Source of the DNA: Pseudomonas sp. Ant30-3
GTDB lineage: Bacteria > Pseudomonadota > Gammaproteobacteria > Pseudomonadales > Pseudomonadaceae
Length of the DNA stretch: 58,816 nucleotides
Reading direction: 5' to 3'
Assembly (NCBI RefSeq): GCF_000690905.1
Contig: NZ_JMCL01000082.1
Location: 1 to 58,816 of the forward strand
The notes under the pieces are model-generated. The model was not told where the DNA came from. It did not search any database and saw only the letters and a program-made list of their open reading frames with translations. Within the stretch, counting starts at the first letter, position 1. Each line of letters starts with the position of its first letter. Below are positions 16,289 through 24,416 of this stretch, in pieces. The translations under genes and the position numbers were made by a program.

Positions 16289-17203
16289 TCAGGCCTGTCG
16301 ATTGGCATACATCCGACATTCCGCCAAAAGCGCCAACAGATTCGGATCACGCTCCTTGGCCTTCAGAAACACCACGCCAATGTGCTGCTGCAATCGATAC
16401 TTTTCCTGCAGTGGAATCAGCTTCACGCGGTTTTCATACACCGCCGCAATCCGCCCTGGCAGCAACGCATAACCCACCCCGGAACTGACCATGCTCAGCA
16501 GGGTGAAGATGTCGTTGACCTGCATCGCCACCTTCGGTTCGAATCCCGCCTGCTTGAATACTCGATTGCCATCCTGGTGCGTGGCGAAGCCTTGGGTCAG
16601 GGTAATGAACGTCTCGTCGCGGACTTCGGCAAGATCGACTTCAGAGCGTTGAGCAAACCTGGAATCTGCTGGCGTGGCGAGGAAGATGTCATCGGAGAAC
16701 AGCGGAATCTGCTCGCAGTCCGGGTCGTTGACGCTGTCGTTCAGCGACACCAGAATCGCGTCGACTTCCATGTTCCTGAGCTTGTACAGCAAATCGAAAT
16801 TCGAGCCGAGGATCAGATCGATGTTGAGTTCGCTGCGGCGGATTTTCAGGCCCATGATCAGCTGCGGCACGGTCTTCACTGTCAGCGAATACAACGAGCC
16901 CAACTTGAAGCGTTCTGCGGAGAAGCCAGCCGCTTCGCGGGTCAGACGCACGCTTTCGACCACGTCCTGGATCAGCTTTTGCGCCCGTTCTTCCAGCACG
17001 TAGGCGCTTTCCAGTGGCGTGAGGTTGCGGCCTTCGTGCTTGAACAGTGGACACCGCAGGGCGCTTTCAAGGGAATGGATTGCCCGGTGCACGCTGACGT
17101 TGCTGGTCTGCAATTCGGCGGCGGCGCGGGCGAGATTGCCGGTGCGCATGAAGGCGAGGAACACCTCGAGTTTTTTCAGGGTCAACTCTTCGTCGATCAA
17201 CAT
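16289..17203 (-). CDS. mdcR: MdcR, LysR-type regulator of malonate genes
   Basis: LysR-type transcription factor convergent to the mdc operon and expected to activate it in the presence of malonate. The 304-residue protein has the N-terminal helix-turn-helix NLARAAAELQTSNVSVHRAIHSLE (residues about 21-45) and a periplasmic-binding-protein-like effector domain (about 90-300). The chosen start is ATG at 17203, giving MLIDEELTLKKLEVFLAF, the usual LysR beginning; an in-frame ATG 12 codons upstream would add an atypical MHNRVIRIRVTP. Its gene sits downstream of mdcM, not divergent from mdcA, so control of mdcA would act at the separate site around 8855. Confidence 0.92.
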   Translation of the reverse strand: MLIDEELTLKKLEVFLAFMRTGNLARAAAELQTSNVSVHRAIHSLESALRCPLFKHEGRNLTPLESAYVLEERAQKLIQDVVESVRLTREAAGFSAERFKLGSLYSLTVKTVPQLIMGLKIRRSELNIDLILGSNFDLLYKLRNMEVDAILVSLNDSVNDPDCEQIPLFSDDIFLATPADSRFAQRSEVDLAEVRDETFITLTQGFATHQDGNRVFKQAGFEPKVAMQVNDIFTLLSMVSSGVGYALLPGRIAAVYENRVKLIPLQEKYRLQQHIGVVFLKAKERDPNLLALLAECRMYANRQA

Positions 17204-17264
17204 GGGTGTGACTCTTATTCGAATGACTCGATTGTGCACGCATACGATGTTATGTAGCAGCTAT

Positions 17265-17347
17265 GTAGGGAGCTGCCTCGTGAAACGAGGCTGCGATCTT
17301 TGGATCTTGAATAAATCGCAGCCTCGTTTCACTCGACGGCTCCTACG
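17265..17347. repeat. REP doublet (CGAGGCTGCGATCTT class) between mdcR and the hemolysin III gene
   Basis: Inverted arms GTGAAACGAGGCTGCGAT and ATCGCAGCCTCGTTTCAC, with outer GTAGGGAGCTGC and GGCTCCTAC. A degenerate relative lies at 27442-27507. Confidence 0.85.
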
Positions 17348-17387
17348 GTTTGCGCGATTTTGCAGTAAATTTTGAGGTGAGTAATAC

Positions 17388-18005
17388 ATGTATCACGGGG
17401 AAAAACTGAACGCCTGGACGCATTTGGTCGGGGCGGTGGCGGCGACGATCGGCGCGGTGTGGATGCTGGTGATCGCCAGCATGGATGGCAGCCCGTGGAA
17501 AATCGTCAGCGTGCCGATTTACGGGTTTACCTTGATGGTGCTCTACAGCGCTTCGACCGTTTACCACAGCGTGCGCGGGCGCAGAAAAGCCATCATGCAA
17601 AAGGTCGATCACTTTTCGATTTACCTGCTGATTGCCGGCAGCTATACGCCGTTCTGCCTGGTGACCTTGCGCGGGCCGTGGGGCTGGACGTTGTTCGGAA
17701 TTGTGTGGGGGTTGGCGCTGATCGGCATCCTGCAGGAGATCAAGCCGCGGTCGGAGGCGCGAGTGCTGTCGATCGTGATTTATGCGGTGATGGGCTGGAT
17801 CGTGTTGATCGCAGTCAAGCCGCTGCTGGCGGCGCTGGGCAGCACCGGTTTCGCGTGGCTGGCGTCGGGCGGTATTTTGTACACGGTGGGGATCATCTTT
17901 TTTGCCCTGGACCACCGGTTGCGGCATGCGCACGGGATATGGCATTTGTTTGTCATCGCCGGGAGCGTGCTGCACTTTGTGGCGATTCTGTTTTATGTTT
18001 TGTGA
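17388..18005 (+). CDS. Hemolysin III / TrhA family seven-helix membrane protein
   Basis: Inner-membrane protein of the hemolysin III (YqfA/TrhA) family, related to PAQR receptors. The family has been linked to membrane-fluidity homeostasis; true hemolytic activity is doubtful. The 205-residue product has seven hydrophobic helices. Family residues visible are the early HGEKLNAWTHLVGA (His and Glu), STVYHS near residue 60, KVDHFSIYLLIAGSYTPF (Asp-His) and a C-terminal DHRLRHAHGIWHLFVIAGSVLHF with several His residues, which form the putative metal site. ATG at 17388 follows GAGGTGAG. It is monocistronic, divergent from mdcR and convergent with rsmE. Confidence 0.88.
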   Translation: MYHGEKLNAWTHLVGAVAATIGAVWMLVIASMDGSPWKIVSVPIYGFTLMVLYSASTVYHSVRGRRKAIMQKVDHFSIYLLIAGSYTPFCLVTLRGPWGWTLFGIVWGLALIGILQEIKPRSEARVLSIVIYAVMGWIVLIAVKPLLAALGSTGFAWLASGGILYTVGIIFFALDHRLRHAHGIWHLFVIAGSVLHFVAILFYVL

Positions 18006-18015
18006 ATAGAAGATC

Positions 18016-18090
18016 AAAAGATCGCAGCCTGCGGCAGCTCCTACATGGATCGCATTCCCCCGTAGGAGCTGCCGCAGGCTGCGATCTTTT
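18016..18090. repeat. Perfect REP doublet (GTAGGAGCTGCCGCAGGCTGCGATCTTTT class), possible bidirectional terminator
   Basis: Two 29-base perfectly complementary arms flank 17 bases. It starts 10 bases after the hemolysin III stop and ends 3 bases before the rsmE stop, and each arm ends in a T-run on its own strand, so the transcript hairpin could terminate both convergent genes. Confidence 0.9.
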
Positions 18091-18093
18091 AAT

Positions 18094-18813
18094 TTAGAAA
18101 TCCCCCCAAAGCTGCTGGGCAACCGCCAACGCCACCACCGGCGCGGTTTCGGTGCGCAATACTCGCGGCCCAAGGCGGGCGGCATGGAAACCAGCGCCCT
18201 TGGCCTGATCGACCTCGGCGTCGGTCAGGCCGCCTTCAGGCCCGATCAAAAATGCCAGCGTTGCCGGTTTTGCATGACTCACCAACGGCTCTGCCACCGG
18301 GTGCAGCACCAGCTTCAACTCGGCTTCAGTCTGCTTCAACCAGTCCGCCAGCAGCAGCGGCGGATGAATCACCGGCACGCGCGACCGCCCGCATTGTTCG
18401 CAGGCGCTGATCGCCACCTGGCGCCAGTGCATCAGACGTTTGTCGGCGCGTTCGTCCTTGAGGCGGACTTCGCAGCGATCGCTGAAGATCGGGGTGATTT
18501 CGTTGACGCCCAACTCCGTGGCCTTTTGAATCGCCCAGTCCATCCGTTCGCCACGGGACAGGCCCTGGCCAAGGTGAATCTGCAGCGGCGACTCGACTTG
18601 CCCGGCGAAGCTTTCATCAATCTGCACGACGACGCGTTTCTTGCCGACCTCAGCCAGCGTCGCGCGAAACTCGTTGCCCGAGCCGTCGAATAATTGCACG
18701 GCATCGCCCTCGGCCATGCGCAGCACGCGGCTGATGTAATGGGCCTGGGCTTCGGGCAATTCGTGTTCGCCAGTGCTCAGGGGGGCGTCGATAAAAAAGC
18801 GGGACAGTCTCAT
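18094..18813 (-). CDS. rsmE: 16S rRNA (uracil-1498-N3)-methyltransferase RsmE
   Basis: Methylates U1498 of 16S rRNA at N3 using SAM. The 239-residue protein has an N-terminal PUA-like domain (MRLSRFFIDAP... HYISRVLRMAEGDAVQLFDGSG) and a C-terminal SPOUT/trefoil-knot domain with LAFLIGPEGGLTDAEV near residue 190 and the knot signature LGPRVLRTETAPVVAL near 215. The ATG at 18813 is the only sensible start. It is co-directional with bioA upstream but separated from it by 135 bases filled with a REP-like element. The 3' end abuts a strong inverted repeat. Confidence 0.95.
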   Translation of the reverse strand: MRLSRFFIDAPLSTGEHELPEAQAHYISRVLRMAEGDAVQLFDGSGNEFRATLAEVGKKRVVVQIDESFAGQVESPLQIHLGQGLSRGERMDWAIQKATELGVNEITPIFSDRCEVRLKDERADKRLMHWRQVAISACEQCGRSRVPVIHPPLLLADWLKQTEAELKLVLHPVAEPLVSHAKPATLAFLIGPEGGLTDAEVDQAKGAGFHAARLGPRVLRTETAPVVALAVAQQLWGDF

Positions 18814-18835
18814 GCTGGGTCTCTACTGAATTGAT

Positions 18836-18938
18836 CGTTCCCACGCTCTGCGTGGGAATGCCTCACCGGACGCTCTGCGTCCGCTTTTGGGACGCGGAGC
18901 GTCCCGGGCTGCATTCCCACGCCGAGCGTGGGAACGAG
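18836..18938. repeat. Nested palindrome repeat (CGTTCCCACGCTCTGCGTGGGAA class)
   Basis: Outer arms CGTTCCCACGCTCTGCGTGG and CACGCCGAGCGTGGGAACG, with a second inner pair GGACGCTCTGCGTCC and GGACGCGGAGCGTCC. This is a REP family different from the others in the window and fills the rsmE-bioA gap. Confidence 0.85.
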
Positions 18939-18948
18939 CACTCTACAA

Positions 18949-20355
18949 TCAGCCCGGATCACGGAAGCCAGGATGAAAATTTTCCGGCACCGAAACACTG
19001 ACACCCTTACGGGTCGCAATATCGATCCCTTCGCTGGCCACTTCAGCCAGAAAATCGATCTGCTGCGGCGTGATCACATAAGGCGGCAGGAAATACACCA
19101 CGCTGCCCAACGGCCTCAGCAAGGCGCCACGCTCCAGTGCATGCTGAAAAACCTTCAGGCCACGGCGTTCCTGCCACGGATAGGCTTCTTTTGTCGCCTT
19201 GTCCTTGACCATCTCGATGGCCAGCACCATGCCGGTCTGACGCACTTCCGCCACGTTCGGGTGATCGGCGAGGTGCGCGGTCGAGGTCGCCATGCGCTGG
19301 GCAAGGGCCTTGTTGTTTTCGATCACATTGTCTTCTTCGAAAATATCCAGCGTCGCCAGCGCCGCCGCGCACGCCAGCGGATTGCCGGTGTAACTGTGCG
19401 AATGCAGAAAGGCGCGCAGGGTCGGGTAGTCGTCGTAGAACGCGCTGTACACATCTTCCGTGGTGACGCACGCCGCCAGCGGCAAATAACCACCGGTCAG
19501 GGCCTTGGACAAACACAGGAAATCGGGACGGATACCCGCCTGTTCACACGCGAACATGCTTCCGGTGCGGCCAAAGCCCACGGCGATTTCATCGTGGATC
19601 AGGTGCACGCCGTAACGGTCGCAGGCTTCGCGCAGCAGCTTCAGATATACCGGATGATACATGCGCATGCCGCCGGCGCCCTGGATCAACGGTTCGACAA
19701 TCACCGCCGCCACTGTGTCGTGATTCTCGGCCAGGGTCTGCTCCATCACGGCGAACAGGTTGCGCGAGTGTTCTTCCCAGCTCATGCCTTGGGGGCGCAA
19801 ATAGCAATCGGGGCTTGGCACCTTGATCGTATCGAGCAGCAACGCTTTGTAGGTTTCGGTGAACAGCGGCACGTCGCCTACCGACATCGCCGCCATGGTT
19901 TCACCGTGATAGCTGTTGGTCAGTGTGACGAAGCGCTTCTTGTTCGGCTGGCCGCGATTGAGCCAGTAGTGAAAGCTCATTTTCAGCGCGACTTCGATGC
20001 AGGACGAACCGTTATCGGCGTAGAAACACCGGGTCAGGCCCTCCGGCGTCATCTTCACCAGACGCTCAGACAGTTCGATCACCGGCTGATGGCTGAAACC
20101 GGCGAGGATCACGTGCTCCAGTTGATCGACCTGATCCTTGATGCGCTGGTTGATCCGCGGATTGGCATGGCCGAACACGTTGACCCACCAGGAGCTGACC
20201 GCGTCTAGATAGCGCTTGCCCTCGAAATCTTCAAGCCATACGCCTTCACCGCGTTTGATCGGGATCAGCGGCAGTTGCTCATGGTCTTTCATCTGGGTGC
20301 AGGGATGCCACAGCACCGCGAGGTCGCGTTGCATCCACTGATTGTTCAAGCCCAT
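18949..20355 (-). CDS. bioA: Adenosylmethionine-8-amino-7-oxononanoate aminotransferase
   Basis: PLP enzyme of biotin synthesis converting KAPA to DAPA with SAM as amino donor. 468 residues, class III aminotransferase: the N-terminal LWHPCTQMKDHEQLPLI is typical BioA, NSYHGETMAAMSVGD lies near residue 165, the PLP-binding Asp is in LIHDEIAVGFGRTGS and the Schiff-base Lys in CLSKALTGGYLPLAA (about residue 290). The start ATG at 20355 is preceded by AGGAGA on the minus strand. It is separate from the usual bioBFHCD cluster, as is common in Pseudomonas. It is divergent from the flavoprotein gene at 20578 across 222 bases that hold no recognisable element beyond both promoters. Confidence 0.96.
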   Translation of the reverse strand: MGLNNQWMQRDLAVLWHPCTQMKDHEQLPLIPIKRGEGVWLEDFEGKRYLDAVSSWWVNVFGHANPRINQRIKDQVDQLEHVILAGFSHQPVIELSERLVKMTPEGLTRCFYADNGSSCIEVALKMSFHYWLNRGQPNKKRFVTLTNSYHGETMAAMSVGDVPLFTETYKALLLDTIKVPSPDCYLRPQGMSWEEHSRNLFAVMEQTLAENHDTVAAVIVEPLIQGAGGMRMYHPVYLKLLREACDRYGVHLIHDEIAVGFGRTGSMFACEQAGIRPDFLCLSKALTGGYLPLAACVTTEDVYSAFYDDYPTLRAFLHSHSYTGNPLACAAALATLDIFEEDNVIENNKALAQRMATSTAHLADHPNVAEVRQTGMVLAIEMVKDKATKEAYPWQERRGLKVFQHALERGALLRPLGSVVYFLPPYVITPQQIDFLAEVASEGIDIATRKGVSVSVPENFHPGFRDPG

Positions 20356-20577
20356 GTTCTGTCTCCTCGAGGCGATCCGCGCCGGGCGCGGCCATGCAGT
20401 CGCGCAAGCCTATGCAATGCGTCGCCCGGGAACAACCTATTGTATTGAACGAACTACTTTGAACAGGCCGATAGACGTTGCTGGCGGCCATTTGATGGCT
20501 GACGTATTCTTCGCTGCTCTTGGAGTCGTCTGACTCGCAAAACCGTTATTTCTTACGTTATTTCCGGAGTTCGCTGA

Positions 20578-22344
20578 ATGTCTGCTGCTTGGCTGCGCGC
20601 CTGTGCGCTGGTGATATTGGGGCTGTTCAGCGTGTCCGCGCTGGCCAAGGATAAAACAGCCATCGTGATTGGCGGCGGCCTGTCCGGCCTGACAGCCGCT
20701 TATGAACTGCAGAACAAAGGCTGGCAGGTGACGTTGCTGGAAGCCAAGCCGAGCCTGGGCGGTCGCTCCGGCATGGCCAGCAGCGAGTGGATCGGCAACG
20801 ACAAGACGCAACCGGTGCTGAACAAATACGTCTCGACGTTCAAGCTGAGCACCACGCCGGCGCCGGAGTTCGTGCGTACACCCAGCTACCTGATCGACGG
20901 CGTGTATTACACCGCTGCCGACCTGGCCACCAAGGAACCGGCGACGGCCGAAGCGCTCAAGCGCTACGAAAAAACCGTCGACGATCTCGCGCGCTCTATC
21001 GAGGATCCGCAGAACCCGGCAGCCAACAACACGCTGCATGCGCTGGATCAGATCAACGTCTCCAACTGGCTTGATCGCCTGACCTTGCCTGCCACGGCTC
21101 GGCAGCTGATCAATCAGCAGATTCGTACCCGCTATGACGAACCTTCGCGCCTGTCGCTGCTGTATTTCGCACAGCAGGGTCGCGTCTATCAGGGCGTTTC
21201 CGACCGTGATTTGCGTGCTTCGCGCCTGCTCGGCGGCAGCCCGGTGCTGGCTCAGGCGTTCGTTAAACAGCTGAAAACCATCAAGACCAGCTCGCCGGTG
21301 TCGGCCATCATCCAGTCCAAGGACAGTGTTACGGTCAAAGTCGGCAGCGTCGGCTATCAGGCGGATTACGTGGTAGTAGCGGTACCGTTGCGCGCGCTGA
21401 ACAAGATCCAGATGACTCCCGCGCTGGATGCCCAGCATCTGGGCGCGATCAAAGGCACCAATTACGGATGGCGTGACCAGGTCCTGTTGAAATTCAAAAC
21501 GCCGGTGTGGGAAAGCAAGGCGCGCATGTCCGGCGAGATCTACAGCAACACCGGTCTGGGCATGTTGTGGGTAGAACCGGCGCTGAAAGGCGGTGCCAAC
21601 GTGGTGATCAACCTCTCGGGCGACAACGCACGGGTGATGCAGGCATTTGGCGACAAGCAGATGGCCGATCAGGTGCTGATTCGCATGCACGCGTTTTATC
21701 CACAGGCGCGCGGTTCGTTCACCGGTTACGAAATTCGTCGCTACAGCACCGACCCGTCGATGGGCGGCGCTTACTTGGCCTACGGTCCGGGCCAGATCAG
21801 CAAGTACTGGCGCCTGTGGGAGCGCCCGCTGCAACGTGTAGCGTTCGCCGGCGAACACACCGACACCTTGTACCCGGGCACGCTGGAAGGCGCATTGCGC
21901 ACCGGTCAGCGCGCGGCAATTCAAGTTGAAGACCTGGCAGCCGGCAAGTCGTTTGAGCCGGCGAAGGTGGTGCCTGCGGCTACGGCGGCGGCAGCAGGCG
22001 CAGTAGCGGCGAAGAAAGGCAACTTCTTCACTAATCTGTTCGGCGGTTTGTCGGACGAGGACAAGAAACCGGAGCCGGTCAAGGCCGCAGCGCCAGTGGC
22101 TCCGGTTGCACCAGCCCCTGCGCCAGCACCGGTTCCGGCGCCTGCACCGGTCGAAGCGCCGAAACCTGCAGCGCCGGTGAAAACCGAGCAGGCTAAAAAA
22201 GCCCCGGCCAAGGCGCCAGTGAAAAAGCCTGCGGCGAAAACCGAGGCCAAGAAGGCGCCGGCGAAAGCACCGGTGAAGAAGGCAGAGCCGGCGAAAAAGC
22301 CAGCGGCCAAACCGGCGGCGACGACTGAGACCAACGCTCAGTAA
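20578..22344 (+). CDS. Flavin-containing amine oxidase with Sec-type signal and Ala/Lys/Pro-rich tail
   Basis: A 588-residue FAD-dependent amine oxidase-like protein; substrate unknown. A hydrophobic Sec-like signal peptide (residues 1-23, cutting after ALA) is followed immediately by the dinucleotide-binding motif VIGGGLSGLTAAYEL (about 31-45) and GGRSGM. The C-terminal FAD-contact region FAGEHTDTLYPGTLEGALRTGQRAA lies at about 423-447. The catalytic part resembles monoamine oxidase/phytoene-desaturase-like proteins. From about residue 460 the protein is low complexity: Ala/Pro runs, then repeated KAPAKAPVKK units similar in style to AlgP/histone H1-like tails. No RR motif for Tat export is visible, which is odd for an exported flavoprotein. 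ATG at 20578, with GGAG nine bases upstream. A terminator follows at 22359. Confidence 0.85.
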   Translation: MSAAWLRACALVILGLFSVSALAKDKTAIVIGGGLSGLTAAYELQNKGWQVTLLEAKPSLGGRSGMASSEWIGNDKTQPVLNKYVSTFKLSTTPAPEFVRTPSYLIDGVYYTAADLATKEPATAEALKRYEKTVDDLARSIEDPQNPAANNTLHALDQINVSNWLDRLTLPATARQLINQQIRTRYDEPSRLSLLYFAQQGRVYQGVSDRDLRASRLLGGSPVLAQAFVKQLKTIKTSSPVSAIIQSKDSVTVKVGSVGYQADYVVVAVPLRALNKIQMTPALDAQHLGAIKGTNYGWRDQVLLKFKTPVWESKARMSGEIYSNTGLGMLWVEPALKGGANVVINLSGDNARVMQAFGDKQMADQVLIRMHAFYPQARGSFTGYEIRRYSTDPSMGGAYLAYGPGQISKYWRLWERPLQRVAFAGEHTDTLYPGTLEGALRTGQRAAIQVEDLAAGKSFEPAKVVPAATAAAAGAVAAKKGNFFTNLFGGLSDEDKKPEPVKAAAPVAPVAPAPAPAPVPAPAPVEAPKPAAPVKTEQAKKAPAKAPVKKPAAKTEAKKAPAKAPVKKAEPAKKPAAKPAATTETNAQ

Positions 22345-22358
22345 CGTTCAGCCTCACG

Positions 22359-22391
22359 AAAAGCGCGGCCCTGGGGTCGCGCTTTTTTTTT
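22359..22391 (+). terminator. Rho-independent terminator of the amine oxidase gene
   Basis: Stem AAGCGCG/CGCGCTT with a GC-rich loop followed by nine T residues, 15 bases after the stop codon. Confidence 0.9.
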
Positions 22392-22531
22392 GCTCGGATT
22401 CCAGCCAGAGACATCGAACACGCTGCCTGCACCTATCAAATCTATCGGTCCTACAGGCTCCAGCGCGATATCAGAGGCGTCCCACAGGCGTATCGCAATG
22501 GGGCGATTGATAGGGGCCAGCATGGAGTTCT
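22392..22531. other. Intergenic stretch without a recognised element
   Basis: Between the terminator and the doubtful lipoprotein ORF. A 61-codon open frame on the minus strand spans it but overlaps the terminator and has no family resemblance that I recognise. I see no REP element here; the sequence is less GC-rich than the genes around it. Confidence 0.4.
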
Positions 22532-22558
22532 ATGTTCTTCAAAAACCTGGAGAGCACC

Positions 22559-22804
22559 GTGAAGATACTGGCAGCAATAGCGATATTGGTCCCCCTGTAT
22601 GGATGCGTGGTAGATGAACCTAAGCTGGCTGGTTATTCGGGCACTCAACTGGCTCGCAAATGCCTGCTGGATCCGTACAACTTGATTGCATGCATCCTCC
22701 TGCGGTCTTTCATAACTAGCAGGAGGTTTTTGCTCAACGTTGATTCACCGGGCGGGCGTGCATGGCAGCTTCACCCGCCACTCACACATTGCCTTTCCCA
22801 CTAA
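22559..22804 (+). CDS. Possible small lipoprotein, perhaps a degraded gene
   Basis: Starting at GTG 22559 (after GGAGAG) or at ATG 22532, the frame encodes a convincing lipoprotein signal, KILAAIAILVPLYGC with the lipobox LYGC, then VVDEPKLAGYSGTQLARKCLLDPYNL. The later part has no protein-like character, and a terminator-like hairpin (22696-22731) lies inside the frame, 73 bases before its stop. Either the gene is real and short, with a lost earlier stop, or this is the 5' remnant of a longer gene. No family recognised. It is followed after 150 bases by the cytochrome b561 gene. Confidence 0.4.
   Translation: MKILAAIAILVPLYGCVVDEPKLAGYSGTQLARKCLLDPYNLIACILLRSFITSRRFLLNVDSPGGRAWQLHPPLTHCLSH
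22696..22731 (+). terminator. Terminator-like hairpin inside the small lipoprotein frame
   Basis: Perfect eight-pair stem CCTCCTGC/GCAGGAGG, 15-base loop, then TTTTT. Confidence 0.65.
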
Positions 22805-22954
22805 CATCCAGCCACAAAATCGCCTTTAATCTTTCCTTAACTCCCTTATTTCAGACTCTTGATCGTATTTCTCGATATTTCAAAGCGAAATTTTCCGCTT
22901 TAATTCGATAGATAACTCGATAGTCTTGGTCGCAGTTCTCACAGGATTTGGGCA

Positions 22955-23506
22955 ATGCAGCTACGTAACTCTTCTTCGCGCTACGGTTGGGTCAGCATTT
23001 TCATGCATTGGGGTGTGGCGCTGGCGGTGTTCGGTTTGTTCGCGCTGGGCTTGTGGATGGTCGGTCTCGATTACTACAGCACCTGGCGCAAAGATGCGCC
23101 GGACCTGCACAAAAGCATTGGTCTGGTGTTGTTGGCCGTGATGATTGCTCGCGTGCTCTGGCGCTTCGTCAGCCCTCCGCCGTCTACGCTGGAAAGCTAT
23201 AGCCGCATGACACGCATCGGCGCGAAATTCGGCCATTCATTTCTGTACCTCAGTCTGTTCGCTGTGATGATTGCCGGTTACCTGATTTCCACCGCAGACG
23301 GTGTCGGGATTCCCGTGTTTGGCCTGTTCGAAGTACCTGCACTGGTGTCCGGACTACCGGATCAGGCAGACACCGCAGGTTTGATTCATTTCTATCTGGC
23401 GTGGGTACTGGTAATTTTTTCCGGGCTCCATGCGTTGGCAGCATTGAAACACCACTTTATCGACCGTGATGCGACCCTGAATCGAATGCTCGGTCGCAAA
23501 GCCTGA
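22955..23506 (+). CDS. yceJ: Cytochrome b561 family membrane protein (YceJ-like)
   Basis: Di-haem b-type cytochrome of the inner membrane that passes electrons between quinol and periplasmic partners. 183 residues with four transmembrane helices (about 15-38, 50-70, 90-112, 145-168). Candidate haem ligands are His in IFMHWGVALAVFGLF, His in DLHKSIGLVLLAVMIARVLWRF, and two in the C-terminal half (LIHFYLAWVLVIFSGLHALAALKHHF). ATG at 22955 follows AGGAT. It is 32 bases upstream of the YceI gene, the same pair as yceJ-yceI of E. coli, so both are probably cotranscribed. Confidence 0.9.
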   Translation: MQLRNSSSRYGWVSIFMHWGVALAVFGLFALGLWMVGLDYYSTWRKDAPDLHKSIGLVLLAVMIARVLWRFVSPPPSTLESYSRMTRIGAKFGHSFLYLSLFAVMIAGYLISTADGVGIPVFGLFEVPALVSGLPDQADTAGLIHFYLAWVLVIFSGLHALAALKHHFIDRDATLNRMLGRKA

Positions 23507-23538
23507 AGTTCAACCTCGACTCCAAAGGAATAGAAAGC

Positions 23539-24135
23539 ATGTTGAAAAAGACCCTCGCCGCTCTGGCAATCGGTTCCGCGCTGCTGTCCGCAGGTCACGT
23601 CATGGCGGCTGACTACGTCGTCGACAAGGAAGGCCAGCACGCCTTCGTTGACTTCAAGGTGAGCCACCTGGGCTACAGCTTCATCACCGGTACCTTCAAG
23701 GACATCGACGGCAAGTTCAGCTTCGACGCGGCCAAGCCTGAAGACAGCAAAATCGAGTTCAACGTGAACACCGCCAGCGTGTTCACCAACCATGCCGAGC
23801 GCGACAAGCACATCGCCAGCGGTGATTTCCTGAACGCGGGCAAATTCGGCAAGGCCACGTTCGTTTCCACCAGCGTGAAGTCCACCGGCAAGAACGCTGC
23901 GGGTAAAGACACTGCAGACGTGACTGGCGATCTGACTCTGCTAGGCGTGACCAAGCCAATTGTGGTCAAGGCCACTTTCCTGGGTGAAGGCAAGGATCCA
24001 TGGGGCGGCTACCGTGCCGGCTTCGAAGGCACCACCAGCATCAAGCGTTCCGATTTCGGCAAGCAGAAAGACCTGGGCGCAGCGTCCGATGCAGTCGAGC
24101 TGTATGTAACGTTTGAAGGTGTGAAAGCGAAGTAA
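23539..24135 (+). CDS. yceI: YceI family periplasmic lipid/isoprenoid-binding-like protein
   Basis: Secreted lipocalin-like protein whose family members bind polyisoprenoids; the physiological role is unsettled, though induction by alkaline pH or osmotic stress is reported for E. coli YceI. The 198-residue product has a classical signal peptide (MLKKTLAALAIGSALLSAGHVMA, cut near residue 23) followed by ADYVVDKEGQHAFVDFKVSHLGYS, the conserved YceI start, and ends in the FGKQKDLGAASDAVELYVTFEGVKAK barrel closure. ATG at 23539 follows AAAGGAA. It is paired with the cytochrome b561 gene upstream and ends at a strong terminator. Confidence 0.94.
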   Translation: MLKKTLAALAIGSALLSAGHVMAADYVVDKEGQHAFVDFKVSHLGYSFITGTFKDIDGKFSFDAAKPEDSKIEFNVNTASVFTNHAERDKHIASGDFLNAGKFGKATFVSTSVKSTGKNAAGKDTADVTGDLTLLGVTKPIVVKATFLGEGKDPWGGYRAGFEGTTSIKRSDFGKQKDLGAASDAVELYVTFEGVKAK

Positions 24136-24153
24136 CTTTCGCGCCTGACACCG

Positions 24154-24190
24154 AAACGCCCCCGGTCTTGCGATCGGGGGCGTTTTTTAT
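24154..24190 (+). terminator. Rho-independent terminator after yceI
   Basis: Stem AAACGCCCCCG/CGGGGGCGTTT with a ten-base loop and a T-run. Confidence 0.93.
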
Positions 24191-24225
24191 TGTCTGCCAC
24201 AAGCCTTCTGGGCGATGAGATCTCC

Positions 24226-24317
24226 TTGTGGGAGCGGGCTTGCTCGCGAAAGCGCCGGGTCAGCCGCCATCAATGCTGAATGTCCAACCGCTTTCGCGAG
24301 CAAGCCCGCTCCCACAA
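24226..24317. repeat. REPIN (GTGGGAGCGGGCTTGCTCGCGAA class)
   Basis: Perfect inverted 28-base arms (TTGTGGGAGCGGGCTTGC... and its complement) around 36 bases, between two terminators of convergent genes. Confidence 0.95.
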
Positions 24318-24365
24318 TGAATCCAGGTGGGCCGCAGCCGGTGTGAATGGCCGTTTTTGAGAAAC

Positions 24366-24402
24366 AAAAATGCCCCGGCTTTTGAGAGCCGGGGCATTTT
24401 GT
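24366..24402 (-). terminator. Terminator of rhlE (hairpin usable on both strands)
   Basis: Stem AAAATGCCCCGGCT/AGCCGGGGCATTTT with T-runs on both strands, 15 bases beyond the rhlE stop. Confidence 0.92.
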
Positions 24403-24416
24403 ATTGCGCGATTAAC

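Noticed and set aside
20437..21924. 495-codon open frame on the minus strand opposite the amine oxidase
   Set aside because: Shadow; the plus-strand gene has clear FAD motifs, signal peptide and terminator.
22338..22523. 61-codon minus-strand frame after the amine oxidase
   Set aside because: It overlaps the amine oxidase terminator, lacks a ribosome site and resembles no known family.
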